A stretch of DNA of 64,000 bases from Listeria booriae (GTDB taxonomy: Bacteria > Bacillota > Bacilli > Lactobacillales > Listeriaceae): positions 248,001 through 312,000 of the forward strand of contig NZ_JNFA01000011.1 of assembly GCF_000766865.1 (NCBI RefSeq), given 5' to 3'. The stretch's first letter is position 1; each line of letters starts with the position of its first letter. The position numbers and the translations under genes were made by a program. Shown here piece by piece: positions 35,272 to 43,728 of this stretch. The notes under the pieces are model-generated. The model did not search any database, had not been told where the DNA came from, and was given only the letters and a program-made list of their open reading frames with translations.

Positions 35272-37731
35272 TTATTTAAGTTTTTTGCGCCATAGTAGAG
35301 ATGTGCCTAGTACGATGAAACTGGCTCCAAGAACAATTAGCGCCCACAAGGTGTTTGTATCTCCAGTTGATGGAAGGTCGGACTGTGCTGTGTCGCCTTC
35401 TGCTACCGATTCCGTTGTTTCGCTTGCCACTGGTTTTGGTGTCGTGACTGATATTGAATCTGTCACTTGTTCTGTGGCTTGGTCATTCGTAGTCGGTGTT
35501 TCGCCTGGCACAACTGGAGTCTCTTCATTCCCTGGTGTTACTGGGGTTGTCACTTCTGGATCAGGGTCTGGATTGGTAACCTCTGGGTCAGGATCTGGGT
35601 TTGGGTTTGGATTCGGATCTGGGTCCACTGGATTAGGTTCTTCCGCTTTTAATGCCTCTAAATCCGCCAGTTTCGCCGTTAATACCGACGCATTGCTAAC
35701 ATATTTTTGCAGCGTGCTATCAAGTCCGTCATAAGAAGCTTTTGCCGCCAAAATTGCCGCTTCGTCTGTCAGTGCCACTTTTGCTGGTAGGGCTTCGATT
35801 TCAGAAGTTACGGCTTTCGCTCGGTCTGTTTTCAAAATACCGTACGTGTCAAAAAGTGTCGCATCCGTTCCTACGCGCGCTGTTTGAGCTGATTTCGCGT
35901 CATATGTGTAAGCCTTATAGGTGAAACGATCCTCTGTAAAACTAATTCCCGCGAACATTTGCAACATCGGTTGTGCGTATTTCGCTGGATACACGCCAGA
36001 CTCCTTCATCTTGGCTTCCGACTGCGGTTGGTAAAACTTGTAACCACTCGTATTAATCACGTGATAGCTTTGCCCGCCCGGGTCCACATCACGCGTAACA
36101 CCATCTTCCGTCTCCTTGCCAATCGTGTCCGTCGCAATCGGTGTCATCCCGTCCATTTGCTCCGAACGGAAATAACTATGATCATGGCCTTGCAACACAA
36201 TATCCACACCAATTTCATCAAAAACTGGCGCCAACTGATTGCGCAGCGTCACAATTTCACTATCCGTCATATGACTAGCCACCGTATAAATTCCTTTATG
36301 GAACGCAACAACAAGCCATTTCGCACCATCTTCACGCGCTTTTTTGGCATCCGCTTTTAACCAAGCAAGTTGCGTCGGATCAAGCGCTCGTGAATCTTGG
36401 TCGTTCGTGTTTAACATCATGAAATGCGCAGGACCATAATCAAATGAATAATACACACCTTTGTTCAAATTATTCGCATTGGCCGGGTGATCATAGTAAA
36501 AATGCTGGCGGAACGAATTATTAAACGCATCATGATTCCCCGTCGCAGCCGCAATTGTCGTGTTGCTCAACAAATTCTGCGAAGTCCCAAACAGCCATCC
36601 CCATTCTGCAGGACTAGAAGACGTATTCACCAAATCCCCCGTTTGCAAAATAAATTCTGACTTTGGAAACAGCCCAAAACCTTTGTTCAGCGTCGCATCC
36701 GTCCAACTATACTCCTCTTCACTGCTCCCTTGCGAATCCGTCACATATAAAAAGTCAAAAGCCTTCGTATCCCGTTTTTGCGTCGTAAATTTCGCAGGTT
36801 CCGTCCACACATTGCGCGCCTTATCACCGACACGATACCAATATGTTGCGCCCGCATCCAAATATTTCGCCGCCACCTGATGCGAGTATCCGCCTATCGC
36901 AGCGTCGTTCGCTTCACTTTTCCCCGTCACGGTTTGCGCTTGCCCGAAATTTGGCGTCGTCACACCAGCCACCGCTTTCACGTACTGCAAATCAGAACCC
37001 GCGTCCACCTTCGTATGCCATGTAAAACCTTTTTGCGTTTGCGTATTGCCAAAGAAAGTCACCGCAATTTTAGAAGGCGTATAATCCGCGACTTCACCAG
37101 TGTCCTCCGTCGTAAACGCCGTCAATTCCGCATCAAACGTCACATCCGAACTCGATCCCTTCTGTTGAAAAACCGCCACAGCAATCGTGTTCTTGCCTTC
37201 TTTCAGCGGAATCGCGCCCAACTTAATGCCCTCATATTCCATCGCGTCCGGCCCTAATTCACCCGAATAATCATTAAAATTAATCGCGCCATCCGCTAAC
37301 CGTACCCGTTTCACTTCCGTCCCATTCACATAAACCACGGCACTATCATCCGCTTTCAACGCCAAGTTCGCCCGCAAATATTTGCCTGCATCCTTCACAT
37401 CGATTTCTTTTCTAAAAAAGTAAACCGGGTATTTATTATTCGCATCATCCCCGTACGAAATCGTCGTATTAATCCCTACATCCGCATTTTTCGGATTATA
37501 GCCAAGTGCTCCTTTCCCCGTTTTCCAAGCTGTATCGTTAAAATCCGCATCACGCCATGTGTCTCCCGGATATGTCCCTTTATCCCAATACTTCCAATCC
37601 GATTGTTTCGCAAGCAATACATCTCCCGTTGCATCTTCCGCTTTTACCACACTCGGTGCATATGTAGCCCCAATTTGAACTAGAATAGCCACAACTAACA
37701 AGCCAATAAACATTGATCTCCACTTTTTCAC
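35272..37731 (-). CDS. Cell-wall-anchored (LPXTG) purple-acid-type metallophosphatase
   Basis: The 819-residue protein has a signal peptide (about 1-31) and a jelly-roll-like N-terminal domain (about 35-210). A fibronectin-like metallophosphatase N-domain (about 217-318) follows. The calcineurin-type catalytic domain shows DSQGS, GDLVN, GNHDAF, FHKG and GHDHSYF (about 330-510). A Pro-Asp-rich spacer (NPDPDPEVT repeats), LPSTGD, a membrane helix and RRKKLK-like basic tail end the protein. Sortase A would attach it to peptidoglycan, where it could release phosphate from organic esters. The start is GTG 37731 behind GGGGGAG. Confidence 0.93.
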   Translation of the reverse strand: MKKWRSMFIGLLVVAILVQIGATYAPSVVKAEDATGDVLLAKQSDWKYWDKGTYPGDTWRDADFNDTAWKTGKGALGYNPKNADVGINTTISYGDDANNKYPVYFFRKEIDVKDAGKYLRANLALKADDSAVVYVNGTEVKRVRLADGAINFNDYSGELGPDAMEYEGIKLGAIPLKEGKNTIAVAVFQQKGSSSDVTFDAELTAFTTEDTGEVADYTPSKIAVTFFGNTQTQKGFTWHTKVDAGSDLQYVKAVAGVTTPNFGQAQTVTGKSEANDAAIGGYSHQVAAKYLDAGATYWYRVGDKARNVWTEPAKFTTQKRDTKAFDFLYVTDSQGSSEEEYSWTDATLNKGFGLFPKSEFILQTGDLVNTSSSPAEWGWLFGTSQNLLSNTTIAAATGNHDAFNNSFRQHFYYDHPANANNLNKGVYYSFDYGPAHFMMLNTNDQDSRALDPTQLAWLKADAKKAREDGAKWLVVAFHKGIYTVASHMTDSEIVTLRNQLAPVFDEIGVDIVLQGHDHSYFRSEQMDGMTPIATDTIGKETEDGVTRDVDPGGQSYHVINTSGYKFYQPQSEAKMKESGVYPAKYAQPMLQMFAGISFTEDRFTYKAYTYDAKSAQTARVGTDATLFDTYGILKTDRAKAVTSEIEALPAKVALTDEAAILAAKASYDGLDSTLQKYVSNASVLTAKLADLEALKAEEPNPVDPDPNPNPNPDPDPEVTNPDPDPEVTTPVTPGNEETPVVPGETPTTNDQATEQVTDSISVTTPKPVASETTESVAEGDTAQSDLPSTGDTNTLWALIVLGASFIVLGTSLLWRKKLK

Positions 37732-37964
37732 GATTTTTTACTCCCCCTAAATTGAATTTCACTCACCCATCAAGTGTAACTTAGTAATGTTAAGGCTTTT
37801 TTGAGAAGGTATGTCGATTTTGTTGGCGGCTTGTAAATTTTAAACCCTTACAAGAATTATGATAAAACCGTAAGATAAACTTAGCAAATTGTTATTTAAA
37901 TCGCGGGAACCTCCCATGTTTACCAGCTATAATAGAGTTATCAAGTAGAAAGGAGCTGTTCATT
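37732..37964. promoter_or_regulatory. Divergent intergenic region between phosphatase and small ORF
   Basis: This gap holds the promoter of the small ORF: TATAAT at 37928-37933 with no good -35 at the usual distance. It also has a palindrome CTTGTAA...TTACAAG (about 37834-37858). The phosphatase promoter is not obvious. Confidence 0.5.
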
Positions 37965-38054
37965 ATGAAAAAAGCATGGCAAGTAATCTCAGCTATCGGC
38001 GAAGCACTCGTGAACCCAGTGAAAATGGCAGAGGAAGTTAATCGTGCGAGCTAA
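37965..38054 (+). CDS. Candidate 29-residue small protein
   Basis: An ATG preceded by a strong AGAAAGGAGC ribosome site (8 bases) and by TATAAT opens a 29-codon frame: MKKAWQVISAIGEAL then VNPVKMAEEVNRAS. It ends at TAA 38052-38054 just before a hairpin. The helix would be amphipathic with two basic residues first and mixed charges last. Start signals, stop and terminator are all in order, which supports a real gene. Function unknown; a membrane-associated or regulatory small protein is possible. Confidence 0.6.
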   Translation: MKKAWQVISAIGEALVNPVKMAEEVNRAS

Positions 38055-38063
38055 AAACCAACA

Positions 38064-38119
38064 CAAAAAAACCCCGATGACCGCTAATCATGAAAAATGA
38101 CAGCGAAACATTGGGGTTT
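38064..38119 (-). terminator. Bidirectional hairpin between the small ORF and ceoS-like gene
   Basis: AAACCCCGATG pairs with CATTGGGGTTT around a 26-base loop. The T run is on the minus strand, so it mainly serves the leftward dehydrogenase gene, and the stem may also stop the small ORF. Confidence 0.75.
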
Positions 38120-38126
38120 GTGCATA

Positions 38127-39065
38127 TTATTTATACATCGGATCCATAACCGCTACAACACTAGCTTCTAACGTTGCATTGGCTCTACTTTCTATCAAAT
38201 CGTCAATATATTTCGAAATTTCTTCAGAGATAGACCGTGACGCCGTTCGGTAAAGCAGGCTAGGCGTATGATCTACCGCATAATGCAAAATACCATCCAC
38301 CATATACGTCGGATTATCAATCGTTGTCGGAACAGTCGTCTCAATCGCGCCACCACGATCACAGCTCACATCAATAATCATCGCATTTTTCTTCATTCGT
38401 TGTAAATCTTCCCGATACATAATATGATCTGTCCGCTTCAAATCCCAAAGAATCGCATTTATAAGCACATCATAGTTCGGTAATTCTTTTTTGAAAAGTT
38501 CTTCTTGATTCCGATTATAAATATGAACCTCCGCGCCTAGGTTGAGTAATATTTTTTGTGCGCCGTGAGATACATTTCCACGTCCTAAAATCGCTACTTT
38601 TGTATTGTAAGGCATTTCGCCAATCAGTTGATACGCGTGCATAATCGCGCCTTCTCCGGCCAATTCATTATTCACCCAAAAACAATGACGATTCATGTAA
38701 TCCATGTTCTCCCACGCATACGCTTTTACTTCCGACTGGGCTAATTTCTCCGCGATATCTCTATTCTGCTCGGCGTGAACCCAACCAAATACCGTCTGGC
38801 CTTTGCGCAATCGGCTTAAGAAATCCGAATCACCAATTTTCGGTTCGCAAATAATATCTTGGCGCAATACTTCTTCTCTGGACTGAATCACGCAACCTAA
38901 TGCCATATATTCAGCATCTGGAATACCGAGCGCATCCCCGTATCCTTTTTCAAAAAAGAGTTTTTCCTTATTCGTAATTGTCGCAATGTGTTCAGGCAGC
39001 AAGGCAATTCGCTTTTCATTTTCCTTATGACTATTAACAAAACCCATCGTTTTCTTTTCTAACAT
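38127..39065 (-). CDS. N5-(carboxyethyl)ornithine synthase-like dehydrogenase
   Basis: The 312-residue protein belongs to the alanine dehydrogenase/transhydrogenase group: MGFVNSHKENEKRIALLPEHI at the start and the NAD loop VAILGRGNVSHGAQKIL in the middle. Its length and the HKENEKRIALLP start fit the lactococcal N5-(carboxyethyl)ornithine synthase better than alanine dehydrogenase (about 370 residues). That enzyme reductively joins pyruvate to ornithine or lysine with NADPH. ATG 39065 with GGAGG 7 bases upstream is preferred; an in-frame ATG at 39140 with GGTGAG is possible. Substrate is inferred. Confidence 0.7.
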   Translation of the reverse strand: MLEKKTMGFVNSHKENEKRIALLPEHIATITNKEKLFFEKGYGDALGIPDAEYMALGCVIQSREEVLRQDIICEPKIGDSDFLSRLRKGQTVFGWVHAEQNRDIAEKLAQSEVKAYAWENMDYMNRHCFWVNNELAGEGAIMHAYQLIGEMPYNTKVAILGRGNVSHGAQKILLNLGAEVHIYNRNQEELFKKELPNYDVLINAILWDLKRTDHIMYREDLQRMKKNAMIIDVSCDRGGAIETTVPTTIDNPTYMVDGILHYAVDHTPSLLYRTASRSISEEISKYIDDLIESRANATLEASVVAVMDPMYK

Positions 39066-39330
39066 TTTTTTACCTCCATCGTATTTGTGATTTAGATTAT
39101 TCAAGTCTGATATCTTATTTATACCGACTTTTCTGACCATTTCTCACCTGACAAGCTTGTGTCGCATTTAGGAACATAGGCAATCTGCTTTACTCTACAG
39201 ACAGCGATTTAGGTAAATCCCCGTATCTATTCTAGTCCTCATCCCTTTCCACGCACAGCAAGGAAGTAAAACAATATGAAGTGTTGCTATATTAACGCTT
39301 TCTCGCTATATCAATCATAACACATAAAAC
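39066..39330 (-). other. Long leader in front of the ceoS-like gene
   Basis: About 265 bases separate the nrdG terminator from the gene. It contains a GATTTA-GG-TAAATC inverted repeat (39206-39219) but no T-box, purine or lysine riboswitch core that I can recognise. It probably holds the promoter and may hold a regulator site. Confidence 0.4.
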
Positions 39331-39379
39331 GAAATCCAATGATAATAACTAGCCACGCGAGCTACCATCATTGGATTTC
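39331..39379 (-). terminator. Terminator of nrdDG
   Basis: GAAATCCAATGAT (39331-39343) pairs with ATCATTGGATTTC (39367-39379), followed by GTTTTATG on the minus strand. It begins 2 bases past the nrdG stop. Confidence 0.85.
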
Positions 39380-39380
39380 A

Positions 39381-39929
39381 TCACATATATAGGACTACTT
39401 TATTACTTGCTAACGACGCCTGCACATCAATAATCCGCTGATTAATCGAACCCTTAAATGCCAAGTTCGGGTCAAACAAATCCTGCTCAAAACGCCCATC
39501 GACAAGCACATCGATATAAGATAGCAATTCCAATTTATCCGGCGTTTCCTGCATCATTTCCTCCCACGTATAGCCCGTCCACGACCAAATATCCTTCGTA
39601 TCGTCAAACAGCGCGCGAACCCGTTTCACAAGCGGCAAACAAACACCTGTATTCAAAAATGGTTCTCCGCCAAGCAACGTCAATCCTTGCACACTCTCAT
39701 GCCACAAGTCCGCGATAATTCGGTCTTCCAGCTCCTCGGTGTAAGGCTTCCCATACTTAAACGACTGCGCCGCCTTGTTGTAGCAACCCTCACAATGAAA
39801 CGGACAACCCGAAACATATAAGCTACAACGCACACCCTCACCGTCGACAAAATTAAATGGCTTATAATCCGCGATATAGTTTGCCGAAAGCGCTTCTGCA
39901 CGCCATTCCTGTGGTTTTGGATTATTCAT
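39381..39929 (-). CDS. nrdG: Anaerobic ribonucleotide reductase activating protein
   Basis: The 182-residue radical-SAM enzyme has the cluster motif C-x3-C-x2-C in VSGCPFHCEGCYN (about residues 37-49), then LTLLGGEPFLN. It uses a 4Fe-4S cluster and S-adenosylmethionine to make the glycyl radical on NrdD. Its ATG overlaps the end of nrdD by 8 bases, a sign of coupled translation. Confidence 0.95.
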   Translation of the reverse strand: MNNPKPQEWRAEALSANYIADYKPFNFVDGEGVRCSLYVSGCPFHCEGCYNKAAQSFKYGKPYTEELEDRIIADLWHESVQGLTLLGGEPFLNTGVCLPLVKRVRALFDDTKDIWSWTGYTWEEMMQETPDKLELLSYIDVLVDGRFEQDLFDPNLAFKGSINQRIIDVQASLASNKVVLYM

Positions 39930-42072
39930 TTGGTGACTCCATATGTTTCACACGTTGCGTAATCTCTTCGTGTCTGCCATGCACCATTGGACGCTTCATC
40001 GGATTGCCAAGATACCCACACGTCCGCTTCACCACATCCGCCGTCTCTGGGTCCGTATTGCCACATTGCGGACATTTAAATCCTTCCGCAGTCGGCGTAA
40101 ACTCCCCTTCAAAATCACATTCATAACAACGATCAATCGGCGTATTCGTTCCAAGATAAGCCACACGATCATACGAATAATCCCAAACAGCCTCCAACGC
40201 TTTCAAGTTATGCGTCAACTTCGGATACTCACAATAATGAATAAAACCACCCGAACAATATTGCGGATATTCCATTTCAAAATCCAATTTTTCAAACGGC
40301 GTCACTTTTTTGCGGACATCATAATGGAACGAGTTTTGATAGTATTCTTTGTCGGTGATGTCTTTAATGTCGCCATATTTCTCGCGGTCTAAACGATTAA
40401 AGCGATCCGTCAAACTCTCGCTCGGCGTCGAATACACGCTGAACCAATAGCCATACTCGTCCTTCCAAGCATCCGCATATTCTTTCAGCTCTTTCACAAT
40501 CTCAATCGTAAACGCCTTCGCCTCCGGATTCGACTCCCATTCGCCACCATAAAACATCGTCGCAGCCTCATACAAGCCGATATAGCCAATCGAAATCGTC
40601 GAGCGTTCCTTATTGAACAGCTGATCCACGTCCTGCCCATCATCCAATCGTTTTCCAAAAGCACCGTACTTATACAAAATCGGCGCGTTCTCCGGTCTCG
40701 CCTCGCGAACCCGCTCCAATCGGAAAAGTAGCGCATCCTTCACAGTCTGCATCCGCTCCGTGAAAATTTCCCAGAATCGCTCTTTGTCACCGCCGCTTTG
40801 AATCGCAATCCGCGGCACATTCAGCGTCACAACACCTAAGTTATTCCGTCCCGCATTCACAAAATTCCCGTTCTCATCCCGCCACGCAGGCAAGAACGAA
40901 CGACATCCCATCGGCACCTTGAAATCCCCCGCCAAGCGCACTAACGAATCATAATTCAGCACGTCCGGGTACATCCTTTTCGACGAACATTCCAGCGCTA
41001 ACTGCTTAATATCATAGTTCGGGTCCGCCGCATCCAAATTCGTCCCCCGTTTTACCGAGAACACCAACTTCGGAAAAATCGCCGTCTGCCGGTCCTTCCC
41101 AATACCACCAAGCCTCACGTTCAAAATTGCTTTTTGAATTTCGCGTGCAAACCAGTCCTCGCCCAGTCCAAAGCCCAGCGTCACAAACGGTGTCTGCCCA
41201 TTACTCGTGTACAGCGTATTGATCTCATATTCCAAACTTTGCATCGCGTCATAAATATCTTTTCGCGTCCGTTCCTGCGCAAACTCCTCACGCTTCTCCG
41301 CCAAAACCCATTTTTCCGCTTCCTGTTCATGCTTCTGATAATTCCGCTGTGCGTACTTCGCCAAAACTTCATCAATCCGGTCCACCGAACAACCACCGTA
41401 CTGCGAGCTCGCCACATTCGCAATAATCTGCGCAATCTGAGCCGTCGCCGTCTGAATCGACTTCGGACTTTCCACGTTCGCATTTCCAATCGTAAAGCCG
41501 TTCGCAAGCATGCCCGCAATGTCAATCAAACAACAATTCGTCATCGCGTGATACGGACTATAATCCAAGTCATGAAAATGAATGTCCCCCTTCAAATGCG
41601 CATTCGCCACATGCTTTGGCAACATAAATTTCAGCGCATAGCTCTTCGCCACCGCGCCCGCCGTCAAGTCCCGCTGCGTATTAAAAACCGTCGCATCCTT
41701 ATTCGCATTCTCATTGACCACCGTCTTATCCCGCGCCAACAACTTCTGCACACTCACCGTCATATCCGTCATACTAGAACGCTTCATATCCCGATCATGC
41801 CGATATTCAATGTACGCCCGCGCCACATCCGGATACGCCGATTTCATCAACTGATTCTCCACCACATGTTGAATTTCATCAATCGTCAGCGCCGCATCAT
41901 TTGGTAAAACCTTCACAATGTCAACTAAAACTTGTTCCAAATAAGCCGCATCATCTATGTCACAACTTTTCATCGAAGCCTGTACTGCATTCCGAATCTT
42001 AATAAGATCAAAGCCAACCTTCCGCCCGTCTCGTTTAATCACCAATTGCTCTACTTCTTTTTCAACGTACAT
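39922..42072 (-). CDS. nrdD: Class III anaerobic ribonucleoside-triphosphate reductase
   Basis: The 716-residue enzyme has an N-terminal ATP-cone (about 1-95: VIKRDGRKVGFDLIKIRNAV) and a catalytic barrel. A zinc site (CYECDFEGEF then CPQCGN) follows. The C-terminal glycyl-radical loop RTCGYLG lies in a complete tail. It makes deoxyribonucleotides without oxygen. The start ATG 42072 follows GGAAGAGGGAGC. Two NrdR-type boxes lie just upstream. Confidence 0.97.
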   Translation of the reverse strand: MYVEKEVEQLVIKRDGRKVGFDLIKIRNAVQASMKSCDIDDAAYLEQVLVDIVKVLPNDAALTIDEIQHVVENQLMKSAYPDVARAYIEYRHDRDMKRSSMTDMTVSVQKLLARDKTVVNENANKDATVFNTQRDLTAGAVAKSYALKFMLPKHVANAHLKGDIHFHDLDYSPYHAMTNCCLIDIAGMLANGFTIGNANVESPKSIQTATAQIAQIIANVASSQYGGCSVDRIDEVLAKYAQRNYQKHEQEAEKWVLAEKREEFAQERTRKDIYDAMQSLEYEINTLYTSNGQTPFVTLGFGLGEDWFAREIQKAILNVRLGGIGKDRQTAIFPKLVFSVKRGTNLDAADPNYDIKQLALECSSKRMYPDVLNYDSLVRLAGDFKVPMGCRSFLPAWRDENGNFVNAGRNNLGVVTLNVPRIAIQSGGDKERFWEIFTERMQTVKDALLFRLERVREARPENAPILYKYGAFGKRLDDGQDVDQLFNKERSTISIGYIGLYEAATMFYGGEWESNPEAKAFTIEIVKELKEYADAWKDEYGYWFSVYSTPSESLTDRFNRLDREKYGDIKDITDKEYYQNSFHYDVRKKVTPFEKLDFEMEYPQYCSGGFIHYCEYPKLTHNLKALEAVWDYSYDRVAYLGTNTPIDRCYECDFEGEFTPTAEGFKCPQCGNTDPETADVVKRTCGYLGNPMKRPMVHGRHEEITQRVKHMESPNE

Positions 42073-42090
42073 GCTCCCTCTTCCTTTCAA

Positions 42091-42106
42091 ACACTATATA
42101 CTGTAT
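42091..42106 (-). promoter_or_regulatory. NrdR box 1 upstream of nrdD
   Basis: ACACTATATACTGTAT matches the NrdR consensus ACACWATATATWGTGT at 14 of 16 positions. It sits 18 bases before the start codon. Confidence 0.7.
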
Positions 42107-42122
42107 CTCCTTAACTATTATG

Positions 42123-42138
42123 ACACAATATATATGTT
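42123..42138 (-). promoter_or_regulatory. NrdR box 2 upstream of nrdD
   Basis: On the minus strand AACATATATATTGTGT matches the NrdR consensus at 13 of 16 positions. Its centre is 32 bases from box 1, three helical turns, the usual spacing of paired NrdR boxes. Confidence 0.7.
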
Positions 42139-42355
42139 TTTTCTAATGATAATCGACTAGCGAGCAAAAATAGGCACAAGTAATTAAATTTCAAAAAAAG
42201 CTTGCCAAGCGAGAATGTGATAATACCAACAATGTCTATTTTTAGTTGAGAATGTTTGGATGTTAGAGAGAACTAATGGCTTATTTGATAAGAAAGTCTG
42301 CGCTGGTTCATTATGTATGTTGAGGGAAAAATCGCTTATCCCTCTTGTTTGAAAA
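42139..42355. other. Gene-free stretch between nrdD and the polysaccharide operon end
   Basis: AT-rich and without a supportable frame. Near the end, GAGGGA...TCCCTC (about 42322-42345) may form a weak hairpin after the last polysaccharide gene, without a clear T run. Confidence 0.4.
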
Positions 42356-43015
42356 CTATGCATGAATGACTTCTTTAACTTCTCGTCGTTTTAACAACTT
42401 AGCTGGCGTGCCGACCACGATAGTATGTTCCTCTACATCGCGCGTAACCGTTGAGCCAGCGCCAACAACCGACCACTCGCCTAAAGAAACACTCGGTAAA
42501 ACGGTGACATTAGCGCCCATATTGACACCCGTTTGCACGTTAACGTAACCCGTAATAACCGTTCCCGGCGACGCTTGGCTGAAATCCGCAAAAACGGCGT
42601 CATGACCAACGATACATCCCGAATTAACAATACACTGGTTTTCAATGGTTGCGTCCACGTTAACGATAGCGCCTGCCATAATGAAGTTGCCGTATCCGAT
42701 TTTGGCGTTGGGAGATATAATGGCGCGTGGATGAATAAGATTGACATAGTTCGTCATCGGTACATTTAGCGCGTCAACAATTTCTTGGCGTTTTTCATTA
42801 TTTCCAATAGCGATGAAATAGGCATCCGCATCCGAAAACTTGGCACTGTTCGTAAAAGGTCCAATATGCACGCCAGCCTCATCTTGGTAGCTCGTCGTAT
42901 ATTTATCATCCAGAACGGCGATAATTTCATGTATCCCCATTAGAGCAACAATTTCTTTGGCCATTTTAGCAACACTGCCATCCCCGATTAGAATTAGTTT
43001 TTGCTTATGCATCAT
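42356..43015 (-). CDS. PglD/NeuD-type sugar O/N-acetyltransferase
   Basis: The 219-residue protein has a small N-terminal Rossmann-like domain (LILIGDGSVAKMAKEIV). A left-handed beta helix of hexapeptide repeats (about 90-200: HPRAIISPNAKIGYGNFIMAGAIV) follows and ends VVGTPAKLL. PglD acetylates UDP-4-amino-sugars with acetyl-CoA. With the dehydratase and aminotransferase genes in this operon it would complete UDP-diNAc-bacillosamine. It is the last gene of the operon. Confidence 0.85.
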   Translation of the reverse strand: MMHKQKLILIGDGSVAKMAKEIVALMGIHEIIAVLDDKYTTSYQDEAGVHIGPFTNSAKFSDADAYFIAIGNNEKRQEIVDALNVPMTNYVNLIHPRAIISPNAKIGYGNFIMAGAIVNVDATIENQCIVNSGCIVGHDAVFADFSQASPGTVITGYVNVQTGVNMGANVTVLPSVSLGEWSVVGAGSTVTRDVEEHTIVVGTPAKLLKRREVKEVIHA

Positions 43016-43032
43016 GTTTAACTCCTCGTCTT

Positions 43033-43728
43033 TTATTTATCACTGTATGTGTAGTACATTCTGGCGGCCTGCGCGTTTGGATTATTGAGCACCGTTCCCA
43101 GAATTTTAGTCTGTGTTTGTTGCAGCAATTCGATCGATTTAGCGATTTTCTTGTACTCTGACGCACCGCTTTTAATGATAAAAATAATGCCATCTGCAAG
43201 TCTTGCAATGAGTCTAGCGTCAGACGCAACAAGCACTGGCGGCGCATCTAGAATAATTTGGTCGTATTCCTCACGCAAAGTCTCAATCAATTCGGCTAGC
43301 TTCGGCGCATTTAAAATTTCTGTCGGATTCGGTGGTATATGACCCGATGCCAATACTTGCAACTTGTCGATTTCCGTATCTTGAATGGCTTTCGTTCGAC
43401 ATTCTGATTTCACAAGCAAACCCGTTAAACCAATCTCATTATTACTAAAAAAGACACGATGTTGCGTTGGTTTTCGTAAATCTAAGTCAATTAACAATGT
43501 TTTCTTCCCTTGTTGGGCAAAAACAACGGCTAAATTAGACGCCATAATCGATTTTCCTGCGTCTGGTTCGGCGGAGGTAATCATTAATACTTGGCTGGCT
43601 TGGCTAATCGTTGTGAATTCGATATTTGTTTTGACAGATGTGAATTCTTCGGAGATTGGAGATCTTGGGTCAAAATAGGTCACGAGTTTTTTACGGTTGT
43701 TTTTCTTTTGCTTATTTTTATTTCTCAT
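43033..43728 (-). CDS. CpsD/CapB-type tyrosine autokinase
   Basis: The 231-residue protein has Walker A SAEPDAGKSIMASN (about 52-65), Walker A' LLIDLDLRKP (about 78-87) and a later IILDAPPV. A short C-terminal Tyr-containing tail (YYTYSDK) can be autophosphorylated. With its membrane partner encoded next it controls polysaccharide chain length. No cognate phosphatase (CpsB or Wzb type) is in this window. It overlaps the partner gene by 11 bases. Confidence 0.92.
   Translation of the reverse strand: MRNKNKQKKNNRKKLVTYFDPRSPISEEFTSVKTNIEFTTISQASQVLMITSAEPDAGKSIMASNLAVVFAQQGKKTLLIDLDLRKPTQHRVFFSNNEIGLTGLLVKSECRTKAIQDTEIDKLQVLASGHIPPNPTEILNAPKLAELIETLREEYDQIILDAPPVLVASDARLIARLADGIIFIIKSGASEYKKIAKSIELLQQTQTKILGTVLNNPNAQAARMYYTYSDK

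Noticed and set aside
37760-37800. PhoP boxes before the phosphatase gene
   Set aside because: TTAACA and TTACAC occur but 14 bases apart, not the 11-base period of PhoP direct repeats.
39066-39330. T-box or lysine riboswitch in the ceoS-like leader
   Set aside because: Neither the T-box AGGGTGGNACCGCG core nor a lysine-aptamer core is visible.
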